Shown in pieces: positions 7,976 to 15,687 of a DNA stretch of 64,000 nt. The notes under the pieces are model-generated. The model did not search any database and was not told where the DNA came from. It worked only from the letters and a program-made list of their open reading frames with translations. Each line of letters begins with the position of its first letter. Position 1 is the stretch's first letter. The translations under genes were made by a program, and so were the position numbers. This stretch comes from Rhizobiaceae bacterium. GTDB taxonomy: Bacteria > Pseudomonadota > Alphaproteobacteria > Rhizobiales > Rhizobiaceae. The stretch is taken from assembly GCA_023953905.1 (NCBI GenBank), contig JAMLJA010000021.1:1-64000 (forward strand), given 5' to 3'.

Positions 7976-8890
7976 ATGAACGCACATATGTCGATGAACA
8001 CCAAGCCGTCCGAAAACCCCATCACGCTGACATCGGATATCACGCCCGTTGGCAGCGACTATGACGTCGTGCGCAGGGTTATAGAGAAGATCAGTCTCGA
8101 TTTTCGCGACCAGCCGTCCCTCGACGAGCTCGCAGAGGCAGCGGGCGATACGCCCACAGGCTTGCAGAAACTGTTCACCCGGTGGGCCGGCCTCTCGCCG
8201 AAAGCCTTCCTGCAGGCGGTGACGCTCGATCACGCCCGTCACCTGCTTGATCAGGGGCTGTCGGTGCTCGATACGACCTATGAGCTTGGCATGTCCGGCC
8301 CCGGACGGCTGCACGACCTGTTCGTTACGCATGAAGCGATGTCGCCAGGCGACTACAAGACCCGCGCGGCTGGACTGACGATCCGCTACGGCTTTCACAT
8401 ATGCCCGTTCGGGATCGCCTTGTTGATGGTCACCGATCGCGGCCTGGCCGGGCTCGCTTTCAACGATGCGGGAGATGAACGCGCGGCTTTCGATGACATG
8501 GCCGGACGCTGGCCGAATGCGGTGTTCGTGGAGGATCTCACCGCGACGACGCCCTACGCAGCGCGCATCTTCAACCCGAGCAAATGGCGCTCGGACCAGC
8601 CGCTGCGGGTTGTGTTAATCGGAACAGACTTCCAGGTGCGGGTCTGGGAGGCCTTGTTGCGCATCCCGATGGGAAGCGCCTGCACATATTCGGCGATTGC
8701 AGAAAGCATTGGCAAGCCGACTGCCAGCCGTGCCGTGGGTGCGGCTGTCGGCGCAAATCCGCTGTCCTTTGTCGTTCCATGCCACCGCGCGCTGGGGAAA
8801 TCTGGCGCATTGACAGGCTATCACTGGGGACTGACGCGCAAGCGCGCCATCCTTGGCTGGGAGGCCGGACAGACATCCGCGACGTCATGA
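7976..8890 (+). CDS. AraC-type HTH / methylated-DNA-protein-cysteine methyltransferase (Ada-like)
   Basis: A 304-residue protein with an AraC helix-turn-helix (about residues 45-120: LQKLFTRWAGLSPKAFLQ, then SPGDYK) fused to an O6-alkylguanine methyltransferase. The active-site motif PCHRAL has its acceptor cysteine at residue 269. The N-terminal zinc/phosphotriester domain of E. coli Ada, with its four cysteines, is absent, so methyl-phosphotriester sensing of the classical kind is not expected. It therefore looks like a two-domain Ada variant that repairs O6-methylguanine and may still bind DNA. GAGGAG lies just upstream of the ATG at 7976. Confidence 0.9.
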   Translation: MNAHMSMNTKPSENPITLTSDITPVGSDYDVVRRVIEKISLDFRDQPSLDELAEAAGDTPTGLQKLFTRWAGLSPKAFLQAVTLDHARHLLDQGLSVLDTTYELGMSGPGRLHDLFVTHEAMSPGDYKTRAAGLTIRYGFHICPFGIALLMVTDRGLAGLAFNDAGDERAAFDDMAGRWPNAVFVEDLTATTPYAARIFNPSKWRSDQPLRVVLIGTDFQVRVWEALLRIPMGSACTYSAIAESIGKPTASRAVGAAVGANPLSFVVPCHRALGKSGALTGYHWGLTRKRAILGWEAGQTSATS

Positions 8891-8948
8891 TTGCTGCGGG
8901 TGCTTCGGCACGCTAAGGCTGACCCGCAAATTCGGGAGACCCTGCATC

Positions 8949-9851
8949 GTGATTACCATCGTCGGTTCCATCAATCTTGACCTTATCACCGCGATGGATC
9001 GTTTGCCCAAGCCAGGCGAGACGGTGCCGGGCCGGAGCTTTCGCACGGCAGCCGGCGGAAAGGGCGCTAACCAGGCGCTGGCGGCCGCGCGCGCGGGCGG
9101 ACAGGTGCGCATGATCGGCGCGGTGGGCAAGGATTCCTTTGCAGCCGAGGCCCTCGCATTGCTCAAGGAGGGCGGCGTCAAACTGGATCAAGTTGCCGAA
9201 CGCGACACCGAGACCGGCATTGCGGTAATCTTTGTCGATGGCGAGGGCGAAAACGTCATCGCCATTGTGCCGGGCGCAAATTCGACGATGACGGCTGAAG
9301 CCGTTTCGGACATTGCATTCATGCGCGGTGAGCACATTCTGCTCCAGCATGAAATTCCGTTGCCTGCCGTGGACGCCGTGCTCGACGCGGCAAAGGAGGC
9401 TGGGGCAATCACGCTCCTCAACACTGCACCCTTCCGCGCAGATGCCGCACCGCTGCTGGCAAAGGCCACCTATGCGGTCGCAAACGAAACCGAATTCGAC
9501 CTGTTCGCCGATGCGTTGGAGCTGCCAGCAGGCGCGCGCGAGGAGCGGATGAAGGCCTATGTCGCGGCCACCGGAAACGCCATGATCGTCACGCTGGGCG
9601 GAGACGGCGTCATCGCCGCCACGCCATCCGCGTTCTTCAAGGTGGCGGCTATGAAGATCACGCCGATCGACACGGTCGGCGCAGGCGACACCTTCTGCGG
9701 CTATCTCGGCGCAGCCCTTGATGCCGGCCTTTCGCTTGAAGACGCCCTACGTCGCGCGGCGGTGGCAGGCTCGCTTGCCTGCCTCAAATCCGGTGCACAA
9801 CCTGCCATCCCGCTCGTATCGGAAGTCGAGGCCGCGCTTGATGCGGCCTGA
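8949..9851 (+). CDS. rbsK: Ribokinase
   Basis: PfkB-family sugar kinase of 300 residues converting D-ribose and ATP to ribose 5-phosphate. Signature 1 is GGKGANQALAAARAGG, and signature 2 with the catalytic aspartate is DTVGAGDTFCGYLGAA. The start is GTG at 8949 (VITIVGSINLD), preceded by GGGAG; an upstream in-frame ATG would overlap the methyltransferase gene. It converges on the nucleoside hydrolase gene with only 24 bases between stops. That enzyme releases ribose from nucleosides, so the pair makes functional sense. Confidence 0.92.
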   Translation: MITIVGSINLDLITAMDRLPKPGETVPGRSFRTAAGGKGANQALAAARAGGQVRMIGAVGKDSFAAEALALLKEGGVKLDQVAERDTETGIAVIFVDGEGENVIAIVPGANSTMTAEAVSDIAFMRGEHILLQHEIPLPAVDAVLDAAKEAGAITLLNTAPFRADAAPLLAKATYAVANETEFDLFADALELPAGAREERMKAYVAATGNAMIVTLGGDGVIAATPSAFFKVAAMKITPIDTVGAGDTFCGYLGAALDAGLSLEDALRRAAVAGSLACLKSGAQPAIPLVSEVEAALDAA

Positions 9852-9875
9852 CCGGTGCGATTTTAAAGGGCGGGA

Positions 9876-10820
9876 CTAGCTCAGCCGGCCAAGCCGCTCA
9901 ACGAGAAGTGCGAAGAACCCGGCGGCATCGATATCGCGCATGACGGTCGCGTTTTTCCCGCGACTGGTGACGCCCCACCAGTCGACGACAGTCATGCCCA
10001 TGGTCAGTTCCGAGCCGGTCTCGACCTCGACATTGCACCGGCGGCCTGAGAAAAGATCCGGCTTGATCAGATAGGCGATCACACACGGATCATGCAGCGG
10101 TCCGCCATCGGTGCCGTATTTTTCTTCGTCGAACCGCTCGAAAAATTCCAGCATCTCCGCAGCCGCTGTTCCCACGCGCGATCCAAGCCCCCGAAAGGCT
10201 GCGATGCGGCTGGCGCTTGTCAGTGCCTTGTGGGTGACATCGAGCGGCATCATCACGATGTCGATGCCAGAACCAAGCACGACTTCGCAGGCGTGCGGAT
10301 CGACATAGATGTTGAATTCCGCAGCGGGTGTGATGTTGCCGCCTTCGAAGAAACCGCCCCCCATCAGCACGATCTGCTTGATTCGATCCCCGATCCTGGG
10401 CTCCCTGTTGAGGGCCAAGGCGATGTTTGTCAGCGGGCCAAGCGGGCAGAGCGTCACGGTGCCGCTCTCCTCGCGCATCAACGTCTCCACGATGAAATCA
10501 ACCGCATGCTGCTCCTGCAGCGGCATGGTCGGTTCCGGCAGGTCAGGACCATTAAGTCCGGTCTTTCCGTGCACATTCTCAGCCGTCACCAGACTGCGAA
10601 CCAGCGGCCGACTGGCACCGGCGAAAACCTTGATATCCGGGCGTCCGGCCAACTCGCATATCTTGCGCGCATTGGTCTGTGTCAACAACAGGGGCACGTT
10701 TCCGCCAACTGCCGTAATGCCCAGCACTTCCAGTTCCGGGCTGCCCAATGCCAACAGGATCGCGATGGCATCGTCCTGGCCAGGATCCGTGTCGATGATG
10801 ATTTTATGCTTCAGTGACAT
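9876..10820 (-). CDS. Inosine/uridine-preferring nucleoside hydrolase
   Basis: A 314-residue calcium-dependent nucleoside hydrolase that splits ribonucleosides into base and ribose. The hallmark IIDTDPGQDDAIAILLALG (aspartate cluster that binds calcium and the ribose hydroxyls) is at residues 7-25, and LMGGGFFEGGN and HDPCVIAYL follow. The chosen ATG (complement of 10818-10820) has GAGAGGA five bases upstream; a six-residue longer reading exists. It lies back to back with the heat-shock gene and convergent with rbsK. Purine or pyrimidine preference cannot be told from the sequence alone. Confidence 0.93.
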   Translation of the reverse strand: MSLKHKIIIDTDPGQDDAIAILLALGSPELEVLGITAVGGNVPLLLTQTNARKICELAGRPDIKVFAGASRPLVRSLVTAENVHGKTGLNGPDLPEPTMPLQEQHAVDFIVETLMREESGTVTLCPLGPLTNIALALNREPRIGDRIKQIVLMGGGFFEGGNITPAAEFNIYVDPHACEVVLGSGIDIVMMPLDVTHKALTSASRIAAFRGLGSRVGTAAAEMLEFFERFDEEKYGTDGGPLHDPCVIAYLIKPDLFSGRRCNVEVETGSELTMGMTVVDWWGVTSRGKNATVMRDIDAAGFFALLVERLGRLS

Positions 10821-10855
10821 CCATTCCTCTCGTGCCACGGCGCATTTTGGAAAGT

Positions 10856-10884
10856 CTTGAACTCGGCGTGGCGGCGGACCATAT
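10856..10884 (+). promoter_or_regulatory. Heat-shock (RpoH-type) promoter of hsp20
   Basis: CTTGAA at 10856-10861 and CCATAT at 10879-10884 are separated by 17 bases. The -35 matches the sigma-32 consensus fully and the -10 region resembles the alphaproteobacterial form. The predicted start near 10891 leaves a leader of about 60 bases before the hsp20 ATG. Placement before an Hsp20 gene supports the call. Confidence 0.65.
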
Positions 10885-10895
10885 CAGGAAGCATG

Positions 10896-10943
10896 GAAGG
10901 GATGCCATCCGGGTCTTCTCCAATTCGGTCGCTCTTTGAGGAC
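10896..10943 (+). promoter_or_regulatory. ROSE-like RNA thermometer in the hsp20 leader
   Basis: Two hairpins can form in the 5' leader. The first pairs GAAG (10896-10899) with CTTC (10915-10918) and GGAT (10900-10903) with ATCC (10907-10910). The second, directly over the ribosome-binding site, pairs GUC (10928-10930) with GAC (10941-10943) and CUC (10932-10934) with GAG (10938-10940), leaving G10931 bulged and UUU as the loop. The strand contains UCGCU, which fits the conserved ROSE anti-Shine-Dalgarno U-U/C-GCU, and it masks AGGA at 10939-10942. ROSE elements are known to control small heat-shock genes in rhizobia by melting at high temperature. Confidence 0.7.
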
Positions 10944-10950
10944 AGATGCA

Positions 10951-11376
10951 ATGAGTCGAATGACACCTTTTTCGAGCCCGCTTCTGCTTGGCTTCGACAC
11001 CATGGAGAAGACGCTGGAACGTCTTGCCAAGTCAGGCGATTCCTATCCGCCCTACAATATCGAGCGCATCCGGTGCGTTGAGGGCGAAGGCGACAAGCTG
11101 CGTATCACGCTGGCGGTTGCGGGATTTTCCGATGAAAATCTGGAAGTCACCACCGAAGAGAACCAGTTGGTCGTGCGTGGCCGTCAGGCGGAAGAAGGCG
11201 AACGAGAATTTCTGCATCGCGGGATCGCGGCGCGCCAGTTTCAGCGGACCTTCGTGCTTGCCGATGGCATGCTCGTCACAGGCTGCGAACTGAAGAACGG
11301 CCTGTTGTCCATCGACCTGAAGCGTCCGGAACCGCAAAGGCTGGTACGTAAAATAAACATCTCGGTGGTCGACTGA
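10951..11376 (+). CDS. Small heat-shock protein, Hsp20/IbpA class
   Basis: A 141-residue alpha-crystallin-type holdase that binds unfolding proteins and passes them to DnaK/ClpB. The alpha-crystallin domain spans about residues 35-130 (YNIERIRCVEGEG, ITLAVAGFSDENLEV, LVVRGRQ, then FVLADGMLV and GLLSIDLKRPEP). The C-terminal IXI-like motif appears as INI in VRKINISVV. The ATG at 10951 is preceded by GAGGA eight bases away, the site predicted to be masked by the thermometer. A DUF1150 gene follows at 73 bases, the usual partner in rhizobia. Confidence 0.95.
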   Translation: MSRMTPFSSPLLLGFDTMEKTLERLAKSGDSYPPYNIERIRCVEGEGDKLRITLAVAGFSDENLEVTTEENQLVVRGRQAEEGEREFLHRGIAARQFQRTFVLADGMLVTGCELKNGLLSIDLKRPEPQRLVRKINISVVD

Positions 11377-11449
11377 TTGTCGGCCCGTCGAGAACCTGAG
11401 CTCTGAAGCGGGTCGGTCGCAATGACGCCCCGCAAAACTGGAGGCTGAA

Positions 11450-11704
11450 ATGACTGAGAACGAAGTGAAGAATATCTCTGAAGCGCAGTTGGCGCATATC
11501 GGCGAAGGTGCCGTCGCCTACGTTCGCGAAATGGAAAGCGACGACCTCAAGACCAAGTTTCCCGGTCTGCCTGAAATCGCCTCCGGTACCAAGCTATGGG
11601 CTGTTTTTGCGGCGAATGGCACGCCGATCCTCCTGTCGGACAAGCGTGACTCGGCACTTGCAGGCGCGTTCCAGAACGATCTGACGCCTGTCGCGGTGCA
11701 CTGA
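11450..11704 (+). CDS. DUF1150 family protein
   Basis: Small acidic cytoplasmic protein of 84 residues, function unknown, of a family restricted to alphaproteobacteria and commonly encoded beside an hsp20 gene. Recognisable stretches are AHIGEGAVAYVREMESDDL and LWAVFAANGTPILLSD. CTGGAGG stands just before the ATG. Co-expression with hsp20 is likely because no terminator separates them; whether it helps the chaperone is not established. Confidence 0.85.
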   Translation: MTENEVKNISEAQLAHIGEGAVAYVREMESDDLKTKFPGLPEIASGTKLWAVFAANGTPILLSDKRDSALAGAFQNDLTPVAVH

Positions 11705-11726
11705 AGAAGCGCTGACAATGTTCGGA

Positions 11727-11745
11727 GGGCGGCAGCTAGCCGCCC
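11727..11745. terminator. Hairpin between the convergent DUF1150 and ptsN genes
   Basis: GGGCGGC at 11727-11733 pairs with GCCGCCC at 11739-11745 around the loop AGCTA. It sits 22 bases past one stop and 23 bases past the other, so it could end transcription from both sides. The T-tract is poor (TTGCAA), so efficiency is uncertain. Confidence 0.55.
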
Positions 11746-11768
11746 TTGCAACCTACGAGACTGAAAAA

Positions 11769-12233
11769 TCACGCTGCGTGAGACGCAGGCGTTTGCGACA
11801 GCAGCGCCTGAATGGCGGCGGCATCCTGGGTGCCGCGCACCTTTGCAACGGTATCTGAATCGCGCAGAACGCGCGCGATTCGTGACAGTGCCTTGAGATG
11901 GTCGGCTCCGGCGCCTTCAGGCGCCAGGAGCAGGAAGACGAGATCGACAGGCTGGTCGTCCAGCGCCTCGAAATCGACAGGTGTTTCAAGGCGGGCGAAA
12001 ACACCTGTTATCCGTTTCACGCCGGCAAGTTTGCCATGAGGAATGGCAACGCCATTGCCGACGCCCGTCGATCCGAGCCGCTCGCGTTGCAGGATGGTAT
12101 CGAACACCTCCCGCTCAGGCAGCCCTGTGAGCTTGGCTGCCTTTTCTGCAAGCAGTTGCAGCAGCTGCTTCTTGGAATTCGCGCGCAACGCCGGCATGAT
12201 TGCCGGTACGTCGATCAGATCGCTTAGATCCAT
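11769..12233 (-). CDS. ptsN: PTS IIA-like nitrogen-regulatory protein
   Basis: EIIA-Ntr of 154 residues, terminal phospho-acceptor of the PTS-Ntr cascade, which tunes nitrogen, potassium and carbon responses by protein contact. The fold begins MDLSDLIDVPAIMPAL. The phosphorylated histidine is H66 in GNGVAIPHGKL, the same position as in other rhizobial homologues. The ATG is the complement of 12231-12233, with AAGGA seven bases upstream; a longer in-frame reading into the hpf region is rejected. It is the last gene of the lptC-lptA-lptB-rpoN-hpf-ptsN set, all read leftwards. Confidence 0.94.
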   Translation of the reverse strand: MDLSDLIDVPAIMPALRANSKKQLLQLLAEKAAKLTGLPEREVFDTILQRERLGSTGVGNGVAIPHGKLAGVKRITGVFARLETPVDFEALDDQPVDLVFLLLAPEGAGADHLKALSRIARVLRDSDTVAKVRGTQDAAAIQALLSQTPASHAA

Positions 12234-12295
12234 CACAAAATCCTTTGTTCTCGTCACTGTCGCCGAACGTCCCGCCGCAACAGTGCTGAGTCGCG

Positions 12296-12880
12296 TTACG
12301 CCTGTACGACTCTCGCCGAAGACGGGTCGATCCAACCGATATTTCCATCCGGCCGGCGGTACACGATGTTGATTTCCTGGTTGCCGGCATTGCGGAACAC
12401 GAAAACGGGACTTTCCTTGGTGTCCAATTCGATCACCGCCGAGGCGACGCTCATGGTCTGCACGGCAAGCGACGATTCGGCCACGATAGCCGGGGCATAG
12501 TCGTCAGTGACCTCGTCTTCATCGTCATCCGCAATCGCGGCCATGACCGTATATGAGATATCGATGGGTTCCGAGCCGGCGCCCGTGGGATGCGCCCTCA
12601 AACGGCGTTTGTAACGTCGCAGGCGCTTTTCAAGGCGCTCGGCGGCCGCTTCGAAGGCTGCTGTCGGCTCCTGCGCGCCGCCGGTAGCCTGAAGGGCCAT
12701 GCCCGAATCAAGATGAACCATGCAATCGGCAGAAAACCGCGATCCGTCCTTCAGAACGGTAACGTGGCCGGAGAACCTCCCGCCGAAATATTTCTCGACC
12801 ATCTCGTTCACGCGGTCCTCGATCCGGGTGCGAAACGACTCGCCGATGTCCATCTGCTTGCCAGCGATACGTAAGCTCAT
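12296..12880 (-). CDS. hpf: Ribosome hibernation promoting factor, long form
   Basis: A 194-residue long HPF that pairs 70S ribosomes into inactive 100S dimers in stationary phase. The N-terminal S30AE domain covers about residues 1-110 (MSLRIAGKQMDIGESFRTRI). The C-terminal dimerisation domain is about 140-194 (SPVFVFRNAGNQEINIVYRR, then GNIGWIDPS). It ends 62 bases before ptsN. Its own promoter may lie in the 255-base gap after rpoN; the complement of 12919-12924 reads TATAAA, a plausible -10. Placement after rpoN is the standard order in proteobacteria. Confidence 0.93.
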   Translation of the reverse strand: MSLRIAGKQMDIGESFRTRIEDRVNEMVEKYFGGRFSGHVTVLKDGSRFSADCMVHLDSGMALQATGGAQEPTAAFEAAAERLEKRLRRYKRRLRAHPTGAGSEPIDISYTVMAAIADDDEDEVTDDYAPAIVAESSLAVQTMSVASAVIELDTKESPVFVFRNAGNQEINIVYRRPDGNIGWIDPSSARVVQA

Positions 12881-13074
12881 TTGCGGTGGGCCTTCCTGTT
12901 CTTCCTAAGGTCACGGAGTTTATACTCGTGGGCTGCGCACACAAGCTTTGCGGCAGTCTGGTGACCGCCCTCAGGTCCGAACTCGCTGGTTAAACACAGG
13001 TCTTAATGCGGCGTTTCTTCGGAATGACCACAACGTCCGCTCTCTTGCGGGCGGGCTTCTAGTCACTTCCCCAG

Positions 13075-13106
13075 CACTTGTCAATTAACGGTGAATTGAG
13101 CAAGTG
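13075..13106. repeat. Long inverted repeat between rpoN and hpf
   Basis: CACTTGTCAATT at 13075-13086 is matched by AATTGAGCAAGTG at 13094-13106, with one unpaired G, around the loop AACGGTG. It lies about 30 bases downstream of the rpoN stop (minus strand) and about 195 bases before hpf. There is no T-run on either side. It may be an RNA processing or stability hairpin, a weak rpoN terminator, or a protein-binding site; the sequence does not decide. Confidence 0.55.
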
Positions 13107-13135
13107 GCGCGGAACCAGCCCAATGTCGGTTTGGT

Positions 13136-14653
13136 TCAACGTCCGGCTGACGCGCGCTTCTCCCGGCGGCGCTGCACCGAGGATGGAATATCCATGCTTT
13201 CCCGATACTTGGCGACCGTGCGTCGCGCGACATCGACGCCGTCCGACTTCAACAGAGAGACGATGGCGTCGTCGGACAGAACATTTGAAGAATCCTCCGA
13301 TGCGATCATCCCGCGGATACGATGGCGAACCGCTTCCGACGAAAACGCTTCCTCACCATCCACAGCCGCGATTGACGCTGTGAAAAAATACCGCAGTTCA
13401 AAGACGCCACGCGGCGTCAGCATGAACTTGTTTGCCGTCACCCGGCTTACCGTCGATTCGTGCATGGAGATCGCATCCGCGACCGCTTTCAGCGTCAGCG
13501 GCCTGAGATGCGCAACTCCGTGAACCAGGAAAGCGTCCTGCTGCTTCACGATTTCGCCTGCGACCTTGAGAATCGTTCGCGCACGCTGATCCAGACTTCG
13601 GGTCAGCCAGTTGGCGCTTTGCAGGCAATCTGAAAGGAAATCGCGCTCCGACTGCTTGCGGGAGGATTTGCTGACGCGGGTGAAATACGAATTGTTGACC
13701 AGCACGCGGGGGAGCGTCTCAGGATTGAGCTCGATGGCCCAACTGCCGTCAGAGGCCTGTCGAACCTGAATGTCAGGTACGATACTCTCAGTTCGACCAC
13801 CCTGGAACGCGAGTCCGGGACGCGGATCGAGGGCGCGAATCTCGGAAACCATGTCCATGAGATCCTCGTCGTCAACCTCGCAGATCTTGCGCAGCGTCGC
13901 GAAATCCCGGCGGGCCAGCAGAGGCAGATTGTCGAGCATGGCGCGCATCGCCGGGTCCAGCCGTTGCCGGGCCGCGAGTTGAATCGCAAGGCATTCGCCA
14001 AGATCGCGGCTGAAAAGACCCGCAGGCTCGAAATCCTGACAAAGACGCAAGACTCTCTCGATGGTGACTTCATCGGTCCCGAGCCGCGTAGCGACCTCGG
14101 CCATGTCGACATGAAGGTAGCCGGCGTCATCCAGCCCATCGGCCAGCTCTCGCGCAATCAGACGATCAGCGGGGTCGATAATCTGGAACACGATCTGTTC
14201 ATCGACATGGTCGCGCAGGGTGACCGGCGATGCGGCCAGGTCCTCCATGTCGAAGTCGCCCTGCTGCGAGCCTTGTCCGCCTGTCGACGCGGATTTCCAT
14301 TGCGCCGAAAGATCGGGCGCCAGCTGTTGGACCATGCCTGGATCTTCGGGGAAGATGTTCTCCAGTGAGGCGTCGAGCTGTTCCGACATGCTCTCGGCGG
14401 TCCAGTTTCCGTCGTCCCGCACCCACATTTCATCGGCGCCGGCAGGCTCTGCCTGCGGCTCCAACGCGTCAGGGGCCGCCCGATCATCCTGCTGTTCGGC
14501 ACGCTCGAGAAGCGGGTTGCGCTCCATCTCCTCATCGATGAAGCGCTCGAGCTCCAGATGGCTCAGCTGAAGCAGCCGTATCGACTGCATCAACTGGGGC
14601 GTCATCACGAGCGACTGTGACTGACGCAGCAGCAATTTTGTCGCAAGCGCCAT
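13136..14653 (-). CDS. rpoN: RNA polymerase sigma-54 factor
   Basis: Sigma-54 of 505 residues, used for nitrogen-related and other enhancer-dependent promoters. Region I is the glutamine/leucine-rich N-terminus (LLLRQSQSLVMTPQLMQSIR). An acidic region II follows (about 60-120), then the core-binding region, an HTH near SMHESTVSRVTANK, and the RpoN box ARRTVAKYRE near the end, which reads the -24 element. The tail after the RpoN box is short and basic. A TTGACA-17-TTTGAT promoter lies upstream in the 216-base gap after lptB, so it can be transcribed apart from the lpt genes. Confidence 0.97.
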   Translation of the reverse strand: MALATKLLLRQSQSLVMTPQLMQSIRLLQLSHLELERFIDEEMERNPLLERAEQQDDRAAPDALEPQAEPAGADEMWVRDDGNWTAESMSEQLDASLENIFPEDPGMVQQLAPDLSAQWKSASTGGQGSQQGDFDMEDLAASPVTLRDHVDEQIVFQIIDPADRLIARELADGLDDAGYLHVDMAEVATRLGTDEVTIERVLRLCQDFEPAGLFSRDLGECLAIQLAARQRLDPAMRAMLDNLPLLARRDFATLRKICEVDDEDLMDMVSEIRALDPRPGLAFQGGRTESIVPDIQVRQASDGSWAIELNPETLPRVLVNNSYFTRVSKSSRKQSERDFLSDCLQSANWLTRSLDQRARTILKVAGEIVKQQDAFLVHGVAHLRPLTLKAVADAISMHESTVSRVTANKFMLTPRGVFELRYFFTASIAAVDGEEAFSSEAVRHRIRGMIASEDSSNVLSDDAIVSLLKSDGVDVARRTVAKYRESMDIPSSVQRRREKRASAGR

Positions 14654-14727
14654 GGACTGCGGTAACTCCGAAAACTATTGACCCGCCCTTGGCTCAGCCA
14701 ATTTCCACACGGCCGCGCCTCATCCGG

Positions 14728-14756
14728 ATCAAACTGGCCCGGCTCTTGCTTGTCAA
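14728..14756 (-). promoter_or_regulatory. Probable sigma-70 promoter of rpoN
   Basis: On the minus strand TTGACA (complement of 14751-14756) and TTTGAT (complement of 14728-14733) are 17 bases apart, about 75 bases before the rpoN ATG. The -35 is perfect and the -10 matches in part. Confidence 0.5.
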
Positions 14757-14869
14757 GTTTTTCGTGACTTTTTCAATTGCGATTGTTCACGGGGCGCAAA
14801 CGCGCTCCCTCGATACAAAAACCGGACGCACCACGAATCAGAAGTTGCGGGATACCACCGCCTTCAACT

Positions 14870-15685
14870 CTAGAGCGTAAAACCTTCACCCAGATAGAGC
14901 CGGCGCACATCGGGATTGGCGACGATTTCAGCGGGAGCGCCGTGCGTGAGCACTTCTCCGGCGTGGATTATATAGGCGCGGTCGATAAGTCCCAAGGTCT
15001 CGCGCACATTGTGATCGGTGATCAGAACGCCGATGCCGCGAGACGTCAACTGCCGCACCAGTCTCTGGATATCTGCAACAGCGATGGGATCGATGCCTGC
15101 GAAAGGCTCATCCAGCAGCATGTAACTGGGCTTGCTGGCTAAGGCGCGGGCAATTTCCAGCCTGCGGCGTTCACCGCCGGAGAGCGCTATGGACGGCGCC
15201 TTGCGCAGATGCGCAATGTGAAACTCTTCCAGAAGCTCATCGAGCGCGATCTCGCGCTGTTTACGGTTCTTTTCCACCACCTCGAGAACTGCACGGATAT
15301 TGCCCTCCACGGTCAGGCCCCGAAATATCGACGCCTCCTGAGGGAGGTAGCCGATTCCCAGACGCGCACGTCGATACATAGGCATGGCCGTGACATCGTA
15401 GCCGTCGATCTCGATGCTGCCCTTGTCGACCGGCACCAGACCAGTGACCATGTAGAAGCAGGTCGTCTTGCCTGCGCCGTTCGGTCCCAGCAATCCAACC
15501 GCTTCGCCCGCGCGCACACCGATCGACACGCCTTTGACGACTTGCCGGCCTTTGTAGCTCTTGGTCAGATCGCGCGCGATCAGCGTACCCTTGAGTGCTT
15601 CACGCAACAGGGCGGCTCGAGGCTTGGCGGATTCTCCCTCCCGCGTGGCCGCTCCGGCCTGCGGTTCTGAACGCGAGATGTCCAC
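14870..15685 (-). CDS. lptB: LPS export ABC transporter ATPase
   Basis: Cytoplasmic ATPase of the LptB2FGC complex, which extracts lipopolysaccharide from the inner membrane. Walker A is GLLGPNGAGKTT, Q-loop YLPQEASIFRGLTVEGNI, signature LSGGERRRLEIARAL, Walker B YMLLDEPFAGIDPIAV and H-loop ITDHNVRETL. The chosen GTG (complement of 15683-15685) lies two bases after the lptA stop and gives 271 residues with a basic 40-residue N-terminal stretch, as in rhizobial homologues. A longer reading would run back through lptA. A later start nearer the GTLIARDL core is possible. Confidence 0.93.
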   Translation of the reverse strand: MDISRSEPQAGAATREGESAKPRAALLREALKGTLIARDLTKSYKGRQVVKGVSIGVRAGEAVGLLGPNGAGKTTCFYMVTGLVPVDKGSIEIDGYDVTAMPMYRRARLGIGYLPQEASIFRGLTVEGNIRAVLEVVEKNRKQREIALDELLEEFHIAHLRKAPSIALSGGERRRLEIARALASKPSYMLLDEPFAGIDPIAVADIQRLVRQLTSRGIGVLITDHNVRETLGLIDRAYIIHAGEVLTHGAPAEIVANPDVRRLYLGEGFTL

Positions 15686-15687
15686 AA

